A stretch of DNA of 64,000 nucleotides from Diatrype stigma (taxonomy: Eukaryota; Ascomycota; Sordariomycetes; Xylariales; Diatrypaceae): contig JAKJXP020000004.1 in assembly GCA_022225965.2 (NCBI GenBank), forward strand, positions 62,001-126,000, written 5' to 3'. This document shows positions 35,839 through 47,013 of this stretch, piece by piece. The notes below the pieces were generated by a model. That model saw only the letters and a program-made list of their open reading frames with translations, did not search any database and had not been told where the DNA came from. Each line of letters opens with the position of its first letter. Positions within the stretch are counted from its first letter, which is position 1. A program made the translations under genes and the position numbers.

Positions 35839-37071
35839 GGGTACGCGGGCGCTGCTCGTGGTGGTAGGGCGGGGAACCTAGGGGCTGCTGGCGCTGCTGC
35901 TTACAAGGAAAAGAATCGTACGGGCGACGACAACGGCAATGGAGGTGACGATGACGGGGGTATCCAAAACATCTCGGCCCCCACCAACCTCCTCGGCCCC
36001 CGTTTTTCCCGCATCCTTGCGACACCGACAGGTCCCACCCGTCTCGGCCCCCAAACCCCATCATCCCTGCTCCCTGCCCCCACAACGGCGCCCGATCCCG
36101 ACCTCAACCCCGACTCCTCCGACTCCACCCACTCCGCTTTCTCCTCCGCACAACAAGACCCCATCATCTCGCGACGACCGGTTCCCGCACCAGCGCCGCC
36201 CATCCCCTCGGTCGTCGTGCACGCCAGCGCGACGTCCGGGCCCACGACGCTGGTCGTCGGCCGCTCACTCACCGACAACCCCCTCCAGCCCTCCTACTAC
36301 CAGGCTCACGGTGGTAGTAGCGCAGCCAGCGCTGGAAACCCGCCGCCAATGCCGACGACAGCAATGCAAATGCCACCGATGCCCTTCTCGACGCCGGACC
36401 CCACACTGCGCTCCGTCCCCGCGCCCGCGGCGCTCACCATCGTTCCCCCGGCGGCCCGGGGGATGCCGTCCCCTCCCCACCCTCCTCGCGACCCCTCGCC
36501 CACTGAAGCCTTCATCCCCATCATGCACCGGCGGGCACCGTCGCCTCCCCCGCCCGTCGTGATTCCCCCTCCCATGAGCAACAGCGCTCACAACAACCCC
36601 AAGATCGCCATACCCCCCATACCGGCGTCGCCCGACAGCGACGACGACGGCTTCACGCCCGTGACGCCCGCTAGCGCGGGCGGCATCGGCAACAGCAGCA
36701 GCAACAACCTGCGGTCCCCTCGCAGCGGCGGCGGCGCTGGGCTCAGAGCCTTCGACGCCCTCGGGATCCCCGTTGTCGTCGCGGCCATCAACCGCGGCAT
36801 CCTGGGGCGCGTGCGCAGCAGGAAGGTGACCATTGTGGATCCCTCAAAGGAGGACTACCGCGATGGCGATGGCGATGACGATACGGAGTTCGAGGACGTC
36901 TCGCCGCTTACGCCTACTGCTAGGGATAGGGACGTGGAGAAGGGAGGGGTTGGTGCGGTTGGTAATGGGAAGGACAGGAAGACGATGCGCAGGACGCTGG
37001 CTGGCATCATTGAGGGGTGGTGGGATCTTGGGCTGCTGGAGAGAGGGAAGAGTTTGAAGAGGAAGGGTTGA
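35839..37071 (+). CDS. In-frame open extension of the MARVEL gene: Pro/Ser-rich cytosolic tail or separate gene
   Basis: A stop-free frame of 411 codons including its own TGA, in the same phase as the preceding exon and starting immediately after its TAG. It has no ATG until 36352, so it is hard to explain as an independent gene. Codons end strongly in C or G and the peptide is protein-like: a Gly/Ala start, then ISAPTNLLGPRFSRIL, DSTHSAFSSAQQDPIISRRP and LTDNPLQPSYYQAHGG. A Pro-rich middle follows, then FDALGIPVVVAAINRGILG and a basic end (LLERGKSLKRKG). If joined, the protein would be about 620-640 aa. A 48-bp in-frame segment from GTCAAG at 35791 to the TAG could act as an intron, but it lacks a branch-site-like word. 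Confidence 0.6.
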   Translation, partial: GYAGAARGGRAGNLGAAGAAAYKEKNRTGDDNGNGGDDDGGIQNISAPTNLLGPRFSRILATPTGPTRLGPQTPSSLLPAPTTAPDPDLNPDSSDSTHSAFSSAQQDPIISRRPVPAPAPPIPSVVVHASATSGPTTLVVGRSLTDNPLQPSYYQAHGGSSAASAGNPPPMPTTAMQMPPMPFSTPDPTLRSVPAPAALTIVPPAARGMPSPPHPPRDPSPTEAFIPIMHRRAPSPPPPVVIPPPMSNSAHNNPKIAIPPIPASPDSDDDGFTPVTPASAGGIGNSSSNNLRSPRSGGGAGLRAFDALGIPVVVAAINRGILGRVRSRKVTIVDPSKEDYRDGDGDDDTEFEDVSPLTPTARDRDVEKGGVGAVGNGKDRKTMRRTLAGIIEGWWDLGLLERGKSLKRKG

Positions 37072-37642
37072 TTGTTTTGGTTCTTCAGTTTTTCCTTCTC
37101 TGTTTACTTGGAGTTTCTTGGTCTTTTTCAGGGTAATGTGCTGGATAGTTAAGGGATCATGCTAATGAGTGGATGGCACGGCTTAATGTGGTAATTCTGG
37201 ATGGATAGTTCTACTGGGGGGGTTGAAGGGCTTTGGAGTTGTTGCTTTCTTCCCCGATTCTGGCTGGATCGGGCACGTAATGGAGGCTCTGTAGTGGCAG
37301 CACTGCGGCGTAAAAGTTGGTAATTAAATAGGAAAGAGGAGACTAGCAGATAGAATAATGGAATTCCGGCTCCCACCAAAACCTGTCCGCATATGTGCCC
37401 TCTTTACCAATATGAGTCATCAAGTAGGCATGGTAGCCATCATAATCAATCAATCAGCGATACCATCGCTTACATAACCCATTGCCATATCATGTCCTGT
37501 CGTTATACCCGAGGGAATGGAATAAAACAAATAGGGGACAAGGAAATGAAGGAAATTACTAGAGTGTGCATCACAAGTACGATATTTAACATCAGGACGA
37601 CAATACAGACTGGGCTTCTTCAGTTGGTTAGCGTCCCCCTTG
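37072..37642. other. Convergent intergenic region, no gene seen
   Basis: Between the MARVEL-tail frame and the small minus-strand gene; both 3' ends point here. No motifs. Confidence 0.5.
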
Positions 37643-37935
37643 TTAAGAACCGCTAGCAGCCTTCCAAGACTGGTCGAACTTCTCTATCTTCTTCTTCACA
37701 TCTCGGTCCTTGCTACCTCCCTTCATAGCAATGTCCTCATGAGTTTCTTTGGATCTCGAGTATCTGTCTGTTGAGTAGCTTGTATCTTTCGCTCTACCGG
37801 AGGATGATTTGTAGTCACCACCCCCGGACTTGCTGTTGCTGATGGCCAGTCAGTTAGTTAAGTGTATCCTTGCATCTCCATTATCTAATCATAGCAGGGA
37901 ATGAGGGAGAGTCCTTACCTGTGAGCGCTAGGCAT
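37643..37935 (-). CDS. Small hydrophilic protein, 70 aa, two exons
   Basis: Not a recognised family. Exon 1 is 37935-37919 (ATG plus 14 nt), exon 2 is 37838-37643; the 80-bp intron has GTAAGG..ATCAG ends and a CTAAC/CTGAC-type branch word near its 3' end. The product is polar and charged: a Ser/Gly-rich first part (SGGGDYKSSSGRAKDTSYST) followed by a lysine-rich helix candidate with KKKIEKFDQSWKAASGS at the end. No signal peptide or membrane span. The good splice signals and an exact in-frame join are the main support. Function unknown. Confidence 0.6.
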
Positions 37936-39341
37936 GGCTTCGTGGTTGGATATGAATAACAGCAAAGGCTATTATCATTAAGTGTGTCCAAGTGCAAGAT
38001 TGCGGTTGGATGTGATATGTAAAGTCTAGTCATATATTTGTATTAGCATCTAGTCGTTCTGGACTATCAAACATCCTGACAGGTATGAAACGGGGCAAAT
38101 CGTACCTTCTATGCTTGTGGTTTCAGAAGGTCCAAAGATGAACTTTACGGTCAGAAACGATGACTTCTGTGAGTTGTGGGAGACCATTCGTGGACTTTAT
38201 GACACGACGACACGAAGGGGCCTCTTATACTTGACAGAACGGCGGATTTACACCCTTAAGGATCGATGTCCTTCCAGTGGTCTCCTAAGACAAGGCGTAC
38301 TTCTGTATCCTGCATCAAGGGCAGGTTTAGGTGATCACATGTTCGTCGATATGCCATAGGGACGATACGGCATCTTAGAATCACCCACGGGAGAATACAG
38401 CACGCCGATATATGGCCTAAAGGGCCTATTGGTTCTATTCCTTCAGGTGTGCATCATCAACTTGAGTATCTCGACGTTGTACTAAAGGGAATTCACATAT
38501 CATTGAAGATGTTTCTTATGCCGGCCAACATATGTAAGTATACTAGGTACTCAACGAGTGGTTCTCATATTAAATGATAAAGTCACTTACTTCTCATGTA
38601 CCAACGGAGGACCCTGTGTGTCCATATCTGTGGCAACAAATTAGCAAGTATTCCGCCTCCGAGCTGAATATTATTAACAGGGGTCTTGAATGTAGTTCAT
38701 AATATGAGTAGGTATACAGACTCGGAGCATATGATTGGTGAGACATATATCCAAAAAGCCATACGATTGCATACCAATGCCAGGGACTCCGTGAAAGGGC
38801 CTATCAAGACAAGATATGATGAAGCTCGAGAGTCTCAATGGCGCTTCAGGGTCTCCTGTCTAGTACATATGCTGCAGCAGCCATACGCAAAATTAAGGGA
38901 TATGGTTGCCTGAAAATATTGGTATCTATGGACTTTGGCTTCACCAATGGTACTACTCCTTAGAAACATGAAAGCAGGGACAGTACGTCATTAGTATATT
39001 GCAAGGATAACCGAAAGAAGGTCTTACATGGTCCCGTGAATAAGCTGTGAAACGAACGGCGCACTATGCGGGGATTTCTTCCCATGTCTATAGCCAATCT
39101 TGACCATTAATAACACTGTCTGCCTCCCCATGAAACTTGTTTCAGGGTTAGGCAAAAAGCAAGGGGTGGTCAACTTCGAAGGGACATATTTTGAGCCTCA
39201 TTATGTATCTGGTCGGGGGTACCGTGCCCTCTGTTCGCACGATAAGAAAATGCTACCTCGTTTAATCTGTAATGTACAAGATCCCGGGTATTAATTTATA
39301 AGCAGGGCGTAGTCTAAAATGGACCCAATTATAATGATATA
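37936..39341. other. Gene-free transition into the AT-rich element
   Basis: Frames such as 38,111-38,359 and 38,686-38,913 look weakly protein-like but have no motif, partner exon or known family; they may be relics. Base composition falls sharply after about 39,290, where the RIP-affected element begins. Confidence 0.4.
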
Positions 39342-39446
39342 TAAATTAATCTATGGGTCCAGAAGGGTTTTATATCGTAACCTGCTATTTATAACAATAA
39401 CAATTAATAATTCGATTAGCTTTATAATTACGCCGTCGCTTTATTT
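39342..39446 (+). repeat. A1 repeat of the YR retrotransposon
   Basis: Matches A2 at 43,693-43,798. Both contain TATATCGTAACCTGCTATTT and an AATTAATAATTCGATTA core. Flanking positions such as GGGTCCAGAAGGG in A1 against GAATTTAAAAGAA in A2 differ only by transitions. Confidence 0.8.
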
Positions 39447-40499
39447 CGAATTTTAATTCGAATTCTTTATAAGTATTCCTTAAATTCGATTTATTAATTA
39501 ATTATTATTTATTTATAAATTTCGATATAATGGATTTTAACGATATTTTTGTATTTATTTTTATTACTTAAGACGCGTTTTTAGAAATCGTCGCCGCAGG
39601 CATCGAAAAACGCATAACGCGTTCCTTATTAAAGGCGCCGGCGGTTTTTAATATAATATTAAGGACCGATATCGCCGGTTTCCTGCTGCCGGCTACGAAA
39701 CTTATAAAACGATTACGCGTAAATACGGCTGGCGAATTCTTCGAATCCGTTTTTTCGGCCGAAAAGCTCGATTTTCGTAAGCGCCGATTTAAAGCATATA
39801 AAGTCGAATTAAAAAAGCAAAAACTATAAAACAAAGTAACCCGCCGGTACTTCGAAAAGAAAATCCAAAAACGCGCTTCGGATTTAAACGACGAAATTAA
39901 TAAATATCCTAATATCGTAACAAATATCGCGAATATATTTCCGGATATGGAAATATATTACGTAATGCAAATATTCGAATTTAAATTTAAGCCTTTAAAT
40001 TTAATTAAGTTTCGAATTAACGTTTATTCGGAAGCGCAAAACGAAGCTTCGAACGTTTATATCGTTAATTCCGAATTCCGATTCGTTCTTAATATTAAGA
40101 AAATCCTTTATTACGGTTCTGACCTATATATTTTTTTTTAATGCTTCGCCCGATATATGGAAATTTACGTTTATTTTTTTTTAATGCATTTAAACGTATA
40201 AATAGGCATAATACGTTTTGCCGGATATATAACGAAATACGAATAAACTTATCGGATAAAATATACATTTATATACGCAATAGCTTATATAATTTTTGTA
40301 ATAAATCTTAATTATAACGTAACGAAATAAAAAAACAAAAAGCCGAATTAAATTAATAAATCCTTTTTTTTTAACGCTTTTAAAATACATAACAAAGGCA
40401 TTTCGGTATCGCCTAAGGCCCGAAAAACTTTTTAAAGGGATATTTGCCGTAATTAAAACAAAAACAAATATATCCGAAAGGCTTTCGGTAATAAATACG

Positions 40500-40560
40500 A
40501 AAGGCCTTATAAATGTTTTAATTATAACGAAAATTATAAAATAACGAAATGCAGCAACAA
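40500..40560 (+). pseudogene. Gag-like zinc-knuckle remnant
   Basis: The frame reads YKCFNYNENYKITKC. The second cysteine and the histidine positions of a retroelement zinc knuckle appear as tyrosine, which TGT-to-TAT and CAT-to-TAT RIP changes would explain. The spacing is one residue shorter than the standard CCHC knuckle. This would be the nucleocapsid part upstream of the polymerase. Confidence 0.5.
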
Positions 40561-41109
40561 ATCCGAATAAAATTCGGATGCTATTATGTTTGGCTTTAAT
40601 AATTCGTTCGTAATACCGAAAGATCCGGAAATAATTCAGCTATTCGCTCGGATACGCAATTTTTTTCCGGCCAGGCCGGATATTAATACATCCCTTTTTT
40701 TCAAAACCTTTTTTATAAATAAAGATTTCCTTTAAAACTTGCCGTTTCTTTTAATCGCCAAAAAATAAAGGGCCGTTTTTAGGCGTTATTTCGGGAAATT
40801 TCCTATTTTAATCGATGGCATATTTATATACGGCATTTAATTCGGTTATATGCAATAACCCTTACCGATAATTTCCGGAAATTTCGTAATAACTTACGAA
40901 AATCCGGCAATAATCCAATAATAACTAAAGAACGATTTCATATTCGGCCGCGTCGCTTTTGTTTCGTTTTTTTTATCGCCCGGTTTCGTTTTTTTCCCGT
41001 TCGGCCTCGTACCAAAACCAAACGGAAAGTGACGTAAAATATATTACTTTTTTTACCTTCCGAAAAATTCGATTAACGATTAAATTCCGGAAATAAATGC
41101 CATATTTAA

Positions 41110-42250
41110 ATATATTACAATCGAAAACGTTTTCGATTTCGTACGCCGTTTTAATAAAGGGTTCTTTTTCGTTAAAAAAAACTTTAAGGACGCATTTCGT
41201 ATAATGCCCGTAACGGCATTATAACATCGATTATTCGGCTTCGAATAGTACAAAAGGTTTTATTACGAGAATTGCTTTTTATTCGGCCTTTATACGGTTC
41301 CGTATTTATTTAATTTATTCGTAAAAACCTTTTATTAAATACTTTTCGTATTATTTATCGAAATATTAATTGCTTATTATTTCGACGACTTTATTTTCGT
41401 ATTTCCCTTCGGAAAAATCGCGATTTCGTTATATTTCTTTTATAATAAACTAATCGCCGCATTAGGAATTTTTCCGAATTCCGGAAAAAACGGCTAAAAC
41501 ATAATCTTCGAAATTTTCGGAATCGAAATTAATATAACGTTAATAAACGTTCGTTTATCGAAACAAAAATTTATAAAGGCCAATAAATTAATTGCTAATA
41601 CCTTTACCACAAGTACCTTTTTCGGCCATTAAACCAAACGAATTACCGATTTCCTAAATTTTTACATAACGGTAATGCCTTTAAATAAGCCCTTTTTATA
41701 TAAGGTTTGGGGCTTTTTCGTTTTTATACGTAATTTACGTTTATAACGTCCGTTTAATAGCGATACCGTAAGGGATTTACGATAATAAAAGGATTCTTTT
41801 TGGGACTTTAACGGCATTTATTTATTAATAAATTCGAACCGGGCGGTTTTTTACTTATTTATAAATTCCTTAAAATCCGCATTCGGAAGCTTTTGATATT
41901 GCGAAAGCCCGGCTTAAAGAAATTAACATACGAACTTGCTTATTCCGATTATTTAAGCTTTTTATCGCCCATTTGGCAAAAACGAATTATAACTTTCAAT
42001 TAATACTTTCGAATTAATTGCAATTTAAAAAGCCTTTTTATTATTCGGCCTAACGTAAATATATAATACGATTATTATATATACCGATAATATAACGGCT
42101 TAATACGGCTTATTTAGCCTTAAAATAAAGGCGACCCTTTCGATAAACGCCTTTTGCGATATTTTCGTCCATTCGGCGGAATTCGATATTAACCTTATAA
42201 CGATACGCGTATTATCGGCCGAAAATATATTCGTAAATGCGTTTTTTTAA
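41110..42250 (+). pseudogene. Reverse transcriptase and RNase H remnants
   Basis: One frame, broken by several stops, carries KDAFRIMPV (from 41186), LFGLYTVPYLFNLF (from about 41279) and YYFDDF (41375-41392), which correspond to RT palm motifs including the YxDD box. It is followed by FEIFGIEIN near 41,500. About 700 bp further, YTDN (42080) and SAEFDINL (from 42173) fit the RNase H part and its downstream segment. This order and wording are typical of DIRS/Ngaro polymerases. Confidence 0.7.
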
Positions 42251-42689
42251 CGAAACTAGCAATCGATTATTAATTTGTATCTTAATTAATAAACGTTTAT
42301 AATATTAAACCTTCGAATAATTTTATAATACGGATATTACGAATTTTTTTTAACGAAAATTACGTAAAGTTATTTTGAACCGGATTCGCTCCGAATATCC
42401 GAAAAACCTATAATATAGCAATACGTTTATACGAATTATAATACCGATAATACGCATTTATACCGTAGCTGGCAACAGTAATTACCTTTTCGAAATAAAT
42501 ATTCGATTAAGCCTTCGGCCGGATATAAAACCGATTCCAAGGCCTTATAATAAAAAAATACCTAACATTTATACGTTCGACATACGTCGATATAAATTAC
42601 AATATAACAATTTTCGAAAACGTATATATAAAACGCCTAATATAAAAAGCGAAATATTTGTTTTTATACGAGCCGGTATAAACCGAAAA

Positions 42690-43330
42690 AAAGCCCTTTA
42701 TTTTTAAAGCTACGCTTTAACGGCTCGTTAATTTCGAAATAACGGCAGGCGAAAATTCCGAGAATACATTTGCAATTAACGCCGCCTTTATAACGACATA
42801 AGTAGGATTTTTCCGTTTAGGCGAAATTATATATACCGAAGCCAACGCCGGCGATTCGGTTTAATATAAATACGAAAAATTCTTTTTATCCTGCATTATC
42901 CTTTCCGAACGAAAAAACCATTTCCGGTTATTTTTTCGATTTAATAAAACGAATCGAAATAAAAACGAAATAATCCTAATAATAAAGGCTATAAACAATA
43001 TCATATATTCTTATTTTTATATGGCCAAATAATTACAATAAGATTCGAATCCCGAATATAATCCAAGCCGATAATTTTTATTCCGTTTATAAAGCGGCGC
43101 TTTTATTCGTAAACGCGTTTTTGTCGCATTTCGGGCCCGCTTAATACAAATCGGAATTCCTTTTAATACGTATTCGGGCCATAACTTTTACCGAAAGGCC
43201 ATATAATACGTTTCCGATTTTAATATAAGCGAAAAAAACATTAAGCTATTAAATAAATAATTTTTCGATACCGTATGCCGGTATTACAAAACGTTCTTAA
43301 TAAGCCTTTTATACCTATAACGCTATTTCG
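42690..43330 (+). pseudogene. Tyrosine recombinase remnant
   Basis: After RNase H, a different frame shows SGAFIRKRVFVAFRARL, then SGHNFYRKA (43174 onward) and DTVCRYYKTF (43267 onward). These match the HxxR block and the catalytic tyrosine end of phage-integrase-like recombinases. The arginine of HxxR is a TAC tyrosine here, as expected from a RIP-mutated CGC. A recombinase instead of a DDE integrase places the element in the YR retrotransposons. Confidence 0.65.
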
Positions 43331-43411
43331 TACGCAAATAATCAAAAACGAATTAATAATTTTTTCTTTATATCCGAAAAAAAAAACAATAAATAAAATA
43401 AATTAGGTTGC

Positions 43412-43692
43412 TTTAAGCCGGCCGCGAAAATAGCTTTCGGTTATTTTTATAAGCGCTATAATATCCTTATACAAGGGATTCGCATAAGCCGCTATAAGCC
43501 GCTTTTATAATATCCTTATCCAAAGATACCGCTTAAATAGCTAAAAACGGCCTTTACGAATGCAATAATAGCCTTACGAAATATTATATAATAACGCTTT
43601 TCGAACGTTATAACGGCCGGTTCTTAAAAGGGCTTATATTATTAATATATTGTTTTAATATTTTTTAATTAAATTCTTAAAATAATTTGTAA
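43412..43692 (+). repeat. B1 repeat of the YR retrotransposon
   Basis: Starts TTTAAGCCGGCCGCGAAAATAG and ends near TTTGTAAA; matches B2 at 43,918-44,207 over nearly its whole length. B1 is more mutated (more T and A) than B2. Confidence 0.85.
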
Positions 43693-43798
43693 ATAAATTA
43701 ATTTACGAATTTAAAAGAATTTTATATCGTAACCTGCTATTTATAATAATAATAATTAATAATTCGATTAATTTTATAACTACGTCGCCGCTTTTTTT
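43693..43798 (+). repeat. A2 repeat of the YR retrotransposon
   Basis: Directly abuts B1 and matches A1 at the left end, completing the A1 ... B1-A2 ... B2 pattern. Confidence 0.8.
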
Positions 43799-43917
43799 AT
43801 TTACCGTTTTTATTAACGTTTACGGTTATAACGAACGGAAAAAAAAGATTTTAATAAAGGAAATATTAATAAGGGGGTTATTTATAGGTTTTAATTTATT
43901 TATACGTATAGAATTAT

Positions 43918-44207
43918 TTTAAGCCGGCCGCAAAAATAGCTTTCGGCTATTTTTACGAGCGCTATAATATCCTTATATAAGGGATTCGTATAAGCCGCTA
44001 TAAGCCGCTTTTATAATACCCTTATCCGAAGGTACCGCTTAAATAGCTAAAAACGGCCTTTACGAGCATAACAACAGCCTTACGAAGCGCTACGCAGTAG
44101 CGTTTTCCGAACGTTGCAACGGCCGGCCCTTAAAGGGGCTTATACCACCAATACACTATTCCAATACCCTTTAATCGAATTCCTGAAGTGATTTGTAAAC
44201 CACCATC
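43918..44207 (+). repeat. B2 repeat of the YR retrotransposon
   Basis: Right-hand copy of B1, ending GAAGTGATTTGTAAAC at the border with normal-composition DNA. It still carries CpA-containing words such as CCACCAATACAC that are TA-converted in B1, so it is clearly less affected by RIP. Confidence 0.85.
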
Positions 44208-45113
44208 ACTTGTCGACTAGCTCAAAGAAGGAGAATATTCTTAGGATACCGATTAATGCTAGTACCATACTTCATCATCCAGGCACACCCCAGTAAATAC
44301 ATCCATCGAGCAACTGTGTATCAAACGCCAGGGTACGATGCCGAGCTGAAGGGATAGTGGTACGAGTCTTGATACAGATCATCAAGTCCTACCCTTAGCA
44401 TGTTGCTGCTTGGGTCAGGACATAAGGCACTAGTCCCGGCAAATCGATACTTTATCTAAGTACCTACATGCTAAAGGAATCCTGCAGCAAGGGAGACTGA
44501 ATGCCGGCACATTCGTAAGACCTCGGAGTAGTCGGAGTGGCAACGAAGGAACTAGTGGTATATGCCTCGGTTTGCAATTTGTCTGAAGTGGTGAATTCCA
44601 GGGTATGTGTGCTCCTGCACCATGGCTTCTTCCCCTTCCCCCTCCCCTGTTCAACCGGATGAGAATTGTAGCTTTGGGGCTTGGTACTTCTTTTTTCCAG
44701 GTTGACACAGCTCCGTGTTAACATAACATATTACGAGGTTCATCAAGAATTAATGGCATCTGCGGCACTTGAAAATGAGTAAAAGTCAAGGAAAGCAAAG
44801 TAAATAGGGTGAGTAGTGTAGAATAACCCAATTTTCGTTGGCTCGTGAATGAACATTGAGGTTATCGTGTGAAGAGTGAAACATTTTGAACATAGTCGTG
44901 GGTTAGTCGTGATTAGAAAATATTACGCAAACTGCACTTCAAGCATGACAAGAAATCTGACGAAGGGCGATTTTGAAGAAGCTTGTATATTTGCCATCTT
45001 TTGCTAGCAAGCTACAGCAAGAAATAGCAACTACAATACGAGGGAAATTTCAGGAGATATCATCCAGTCATCAAATTGCGAAAGTGCACTAGCAACCAAC
45101 CACGCGAGTGCCC
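44208..45113. other. Gene-free flank, no feature seen
   Basis: Normal base composition resumes at about 44,208. Minus-strand frames at 44,430-44,724 are motif-free. It presumably contains the 3' end of the C2H2 gene. Confidence 0.5.
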
Positions 45114-47013
45114 CTATATTGAATTCGATCCCATCTCGAGCAATCCTGGCCCCAACGGCCACGCAACGTCCCAGTCCGGACGAGTCCTCTTGCTCTGCAT
45201 AGTCTCTTGTCCATGACTCGCCTCACCCGAATGGCGCCGCTTTGTAGCGGTAAAATTCTTCGTGGTGCTTTCCGTGCGCCGATGGGCGTTCTCAACATGA
45301 ATAGTCAGGTTGTCTTGTCTTGTGTACACCTTGTCACATTCAGGACACTCGACTTTGGGGTTCATGTGAGTCTTTAAATGCTTACGCAAATAGGCCCTGT
45401 AGTTCTCTGGTTTCCCTTTAGGCACGAAAGAACACTGATCACACCTCAGTTCTGTGGTTGGACTTCCACTTTCAGTGCTCTCGCCTTCGGGCCACATGCT
45501 GGAACACGTGGATGACGTAGCAGAGGTAAGAGATGTTGTGGCAGTGAATATGGGATCCGATTCACCAGTTTGAGGTGCAGAACCATTAATCACACCAGTA
45601 TTGGTATTAACGAAAAGACTGCATGGTCCTAGTGTCGTTGTCGACATTATGGATGCGGCAGTGAGATTAAGGGAGCCTCCATCGCTATGTTGATGTTGGG
45701 TAGATTGGAAGGTTGGGATCTCCCCACGTAGTTCTTGGCCCAAATCTACCCAACTGGTATCAATGTGGTTGGCTATGTCATCAAGATTGGGATCCGTTGC
45801 TGGAGGGATACCAGGTAGCTCGGCCTGCCAGGGGTACGGGTTCGATAGTTTGTCAGGATCAGGATGATACAGCCGAATGTGTGATAAAAGAGTTTGGCCT
45901 TGGTACATATGAGTTGTTCCGGTGACCGGCTGTATGTGTGGGGAGAGATCATCATCAACGTCGAGACTTTCTGTTTGCCCGATGACTGCGTAGTTGCGGT
46001 TTGTGCTAGCATCTGAGGCTGTAGGTGAACTAGGGGTGAGACAATTCCTAGACCGAGGGGTAACCATCGAAGAAAACCCTGTCGAGGGTCTACGTAAGAT
46101 GGCATCCGTGTCCAAGTTGGCAGGAGGCTCATTGTCGGGGTCGGTGAAGCTACTATCCGAACCTTGGAAGGTACGGAGTTCACTGGGTTGGAAAAAGGCA
46201 TCGTTGACCGCAATATCCCCTAAGAGTTCACACATTGGTTTCGGTTCCCCTGAGAGTTCGGCGGGGCCTGGATAGAGGATTTTGTCCGATGTCGGTGCCA
46301 TGACAGAGGTGTAGCTTGTATCTTCTGTCGACTGGCCATTGGTGGACGTGGCTCCTTCATCATCAGTTAGATGAGGATTTATTGCGCCTGACTGAGAAAA
46401 GCAGCGACACCCTTCACAATGATGGTTCTGGGATCCAGCCCGCCGACCTGGAAGACGAAGAATGGCAAGTATACTATCTAGCTTCTCTTTCATCGTAACC
46501 CTAGTACTGCGGCGTTTTCCGTTCGAGGCGGTTGGCCGGTCATCTTTGCTGTTTAGAGCAAGGTGTTTCGAAGCGCTGGAAGATATACACTTGGACTCTT
46601 CGACATGGAGAAGCATCTCATATGGACACGAGAATGCTTCTCCGCATGACGGCGTTGGACAACTGTATCCTCGAGACCAATCGATGTTTGGATCAAAAAG
46701 ATACGCCTCAGCCATCTTGTTCCAGATGCAATTTTGCCCGTAAACCTCAAAGACGCTCGGGTGATGTCTATGATAGATATTAATAAGCATATGACGTAAT
46801 TGCTTCTGTATAATCAACTTACACGCATTTGTCCTGCGCATCGCCCTGAGAGATTTGGCCGCCACAGCCTGTCGGTGTTGATCGCGGCTTATGAGACTCT
46901 TCCTCGCAGTGTTCAACCCTTGTATAGGTCGGTGGTGCTTCTGGACTCCGTAGTACTGAACCATCAGCAGAAGATGGGTCGTTGACTCCCGGGACTTCAG
47001 TCACGTAGGCCAT
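45114..47013 (-). CDS. C2H2 zinc-finger transcription factor
   Basis: Probable DNA-binding regulator. Exons in transcript order 47013-46823 and 46767-45114 (55-bp intron, GTAAGT..CATAG) give 614 aa. The intron is needed to link the N-terminus MAYVTEVPGVND to the main frame and leaves it in phase. An atypical finger, CPTPSCGEAFSCPYEMLLH, lies near residue 98. The central part is Ser/Thr/Pro-rich. Two fingers sit near the C-terminus: RCDQCSFVPKG...HLKTH at about 500-525 and CPECDKVYTRQDNLTIH...H at about 538-558, which fits C-x2-C-x12-H-x4-H. A basic stretch (TKRRHSGE, SKRTRPDW) follows and could serve as a nuclear signal. It sits alone between two transposon carcasses; target genes unknown. 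Reading without the intron would give a different, less natural N-terminus. Confidence 0.85.

Larger units (their letters stand above)
39342..44207 (+). mobile_element. RIP-degraded tyrosine-recombinase retrotransposon (Ngaro/DIRS type)
   Basis: About 4.87 kb, dominated by TpA with CpA and TpG nearly absent and CpG retained, as left by RIP. Terminal organisation is A1 (39,342-39,446), coding remnants, B1 (43,412-43,692), A2 (43,693-43,798), B2 (43,918-44,207): the split direct repeats that mark Ngaro-type elements, rather than LTRs. Coding remnants on the plus strand run in the order zinc knuckle, reverse transcriptase, RNase H, tyrosine recombinase. No frame is intact; stops are mostly TAA/TAG positions explained by C-to-T or G-to-A changes. 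No integrase-type catalytic triad was seen. Assignment to Ngaro versus other DIRS-order elements rests on the repeat order and should be treated as likely, not proven. Confidence 0.8.

Noticed and set aside
35939..36562. 207-aa Pro/Arg-rich frame overlapping the MARVEL extension
   Set aside because: Out of phase with the codon-biased frame and composed of shifted Pro/Ser codons.
39365..43800. LTR retrotransposon with A1 and A2 as LTRs
   Set aside because: A repeats are only ~100 bp, B repeats interleave with them, and the downstream enzyme remnant looks like a tyrosine recombinase rather than a DDE integrase.
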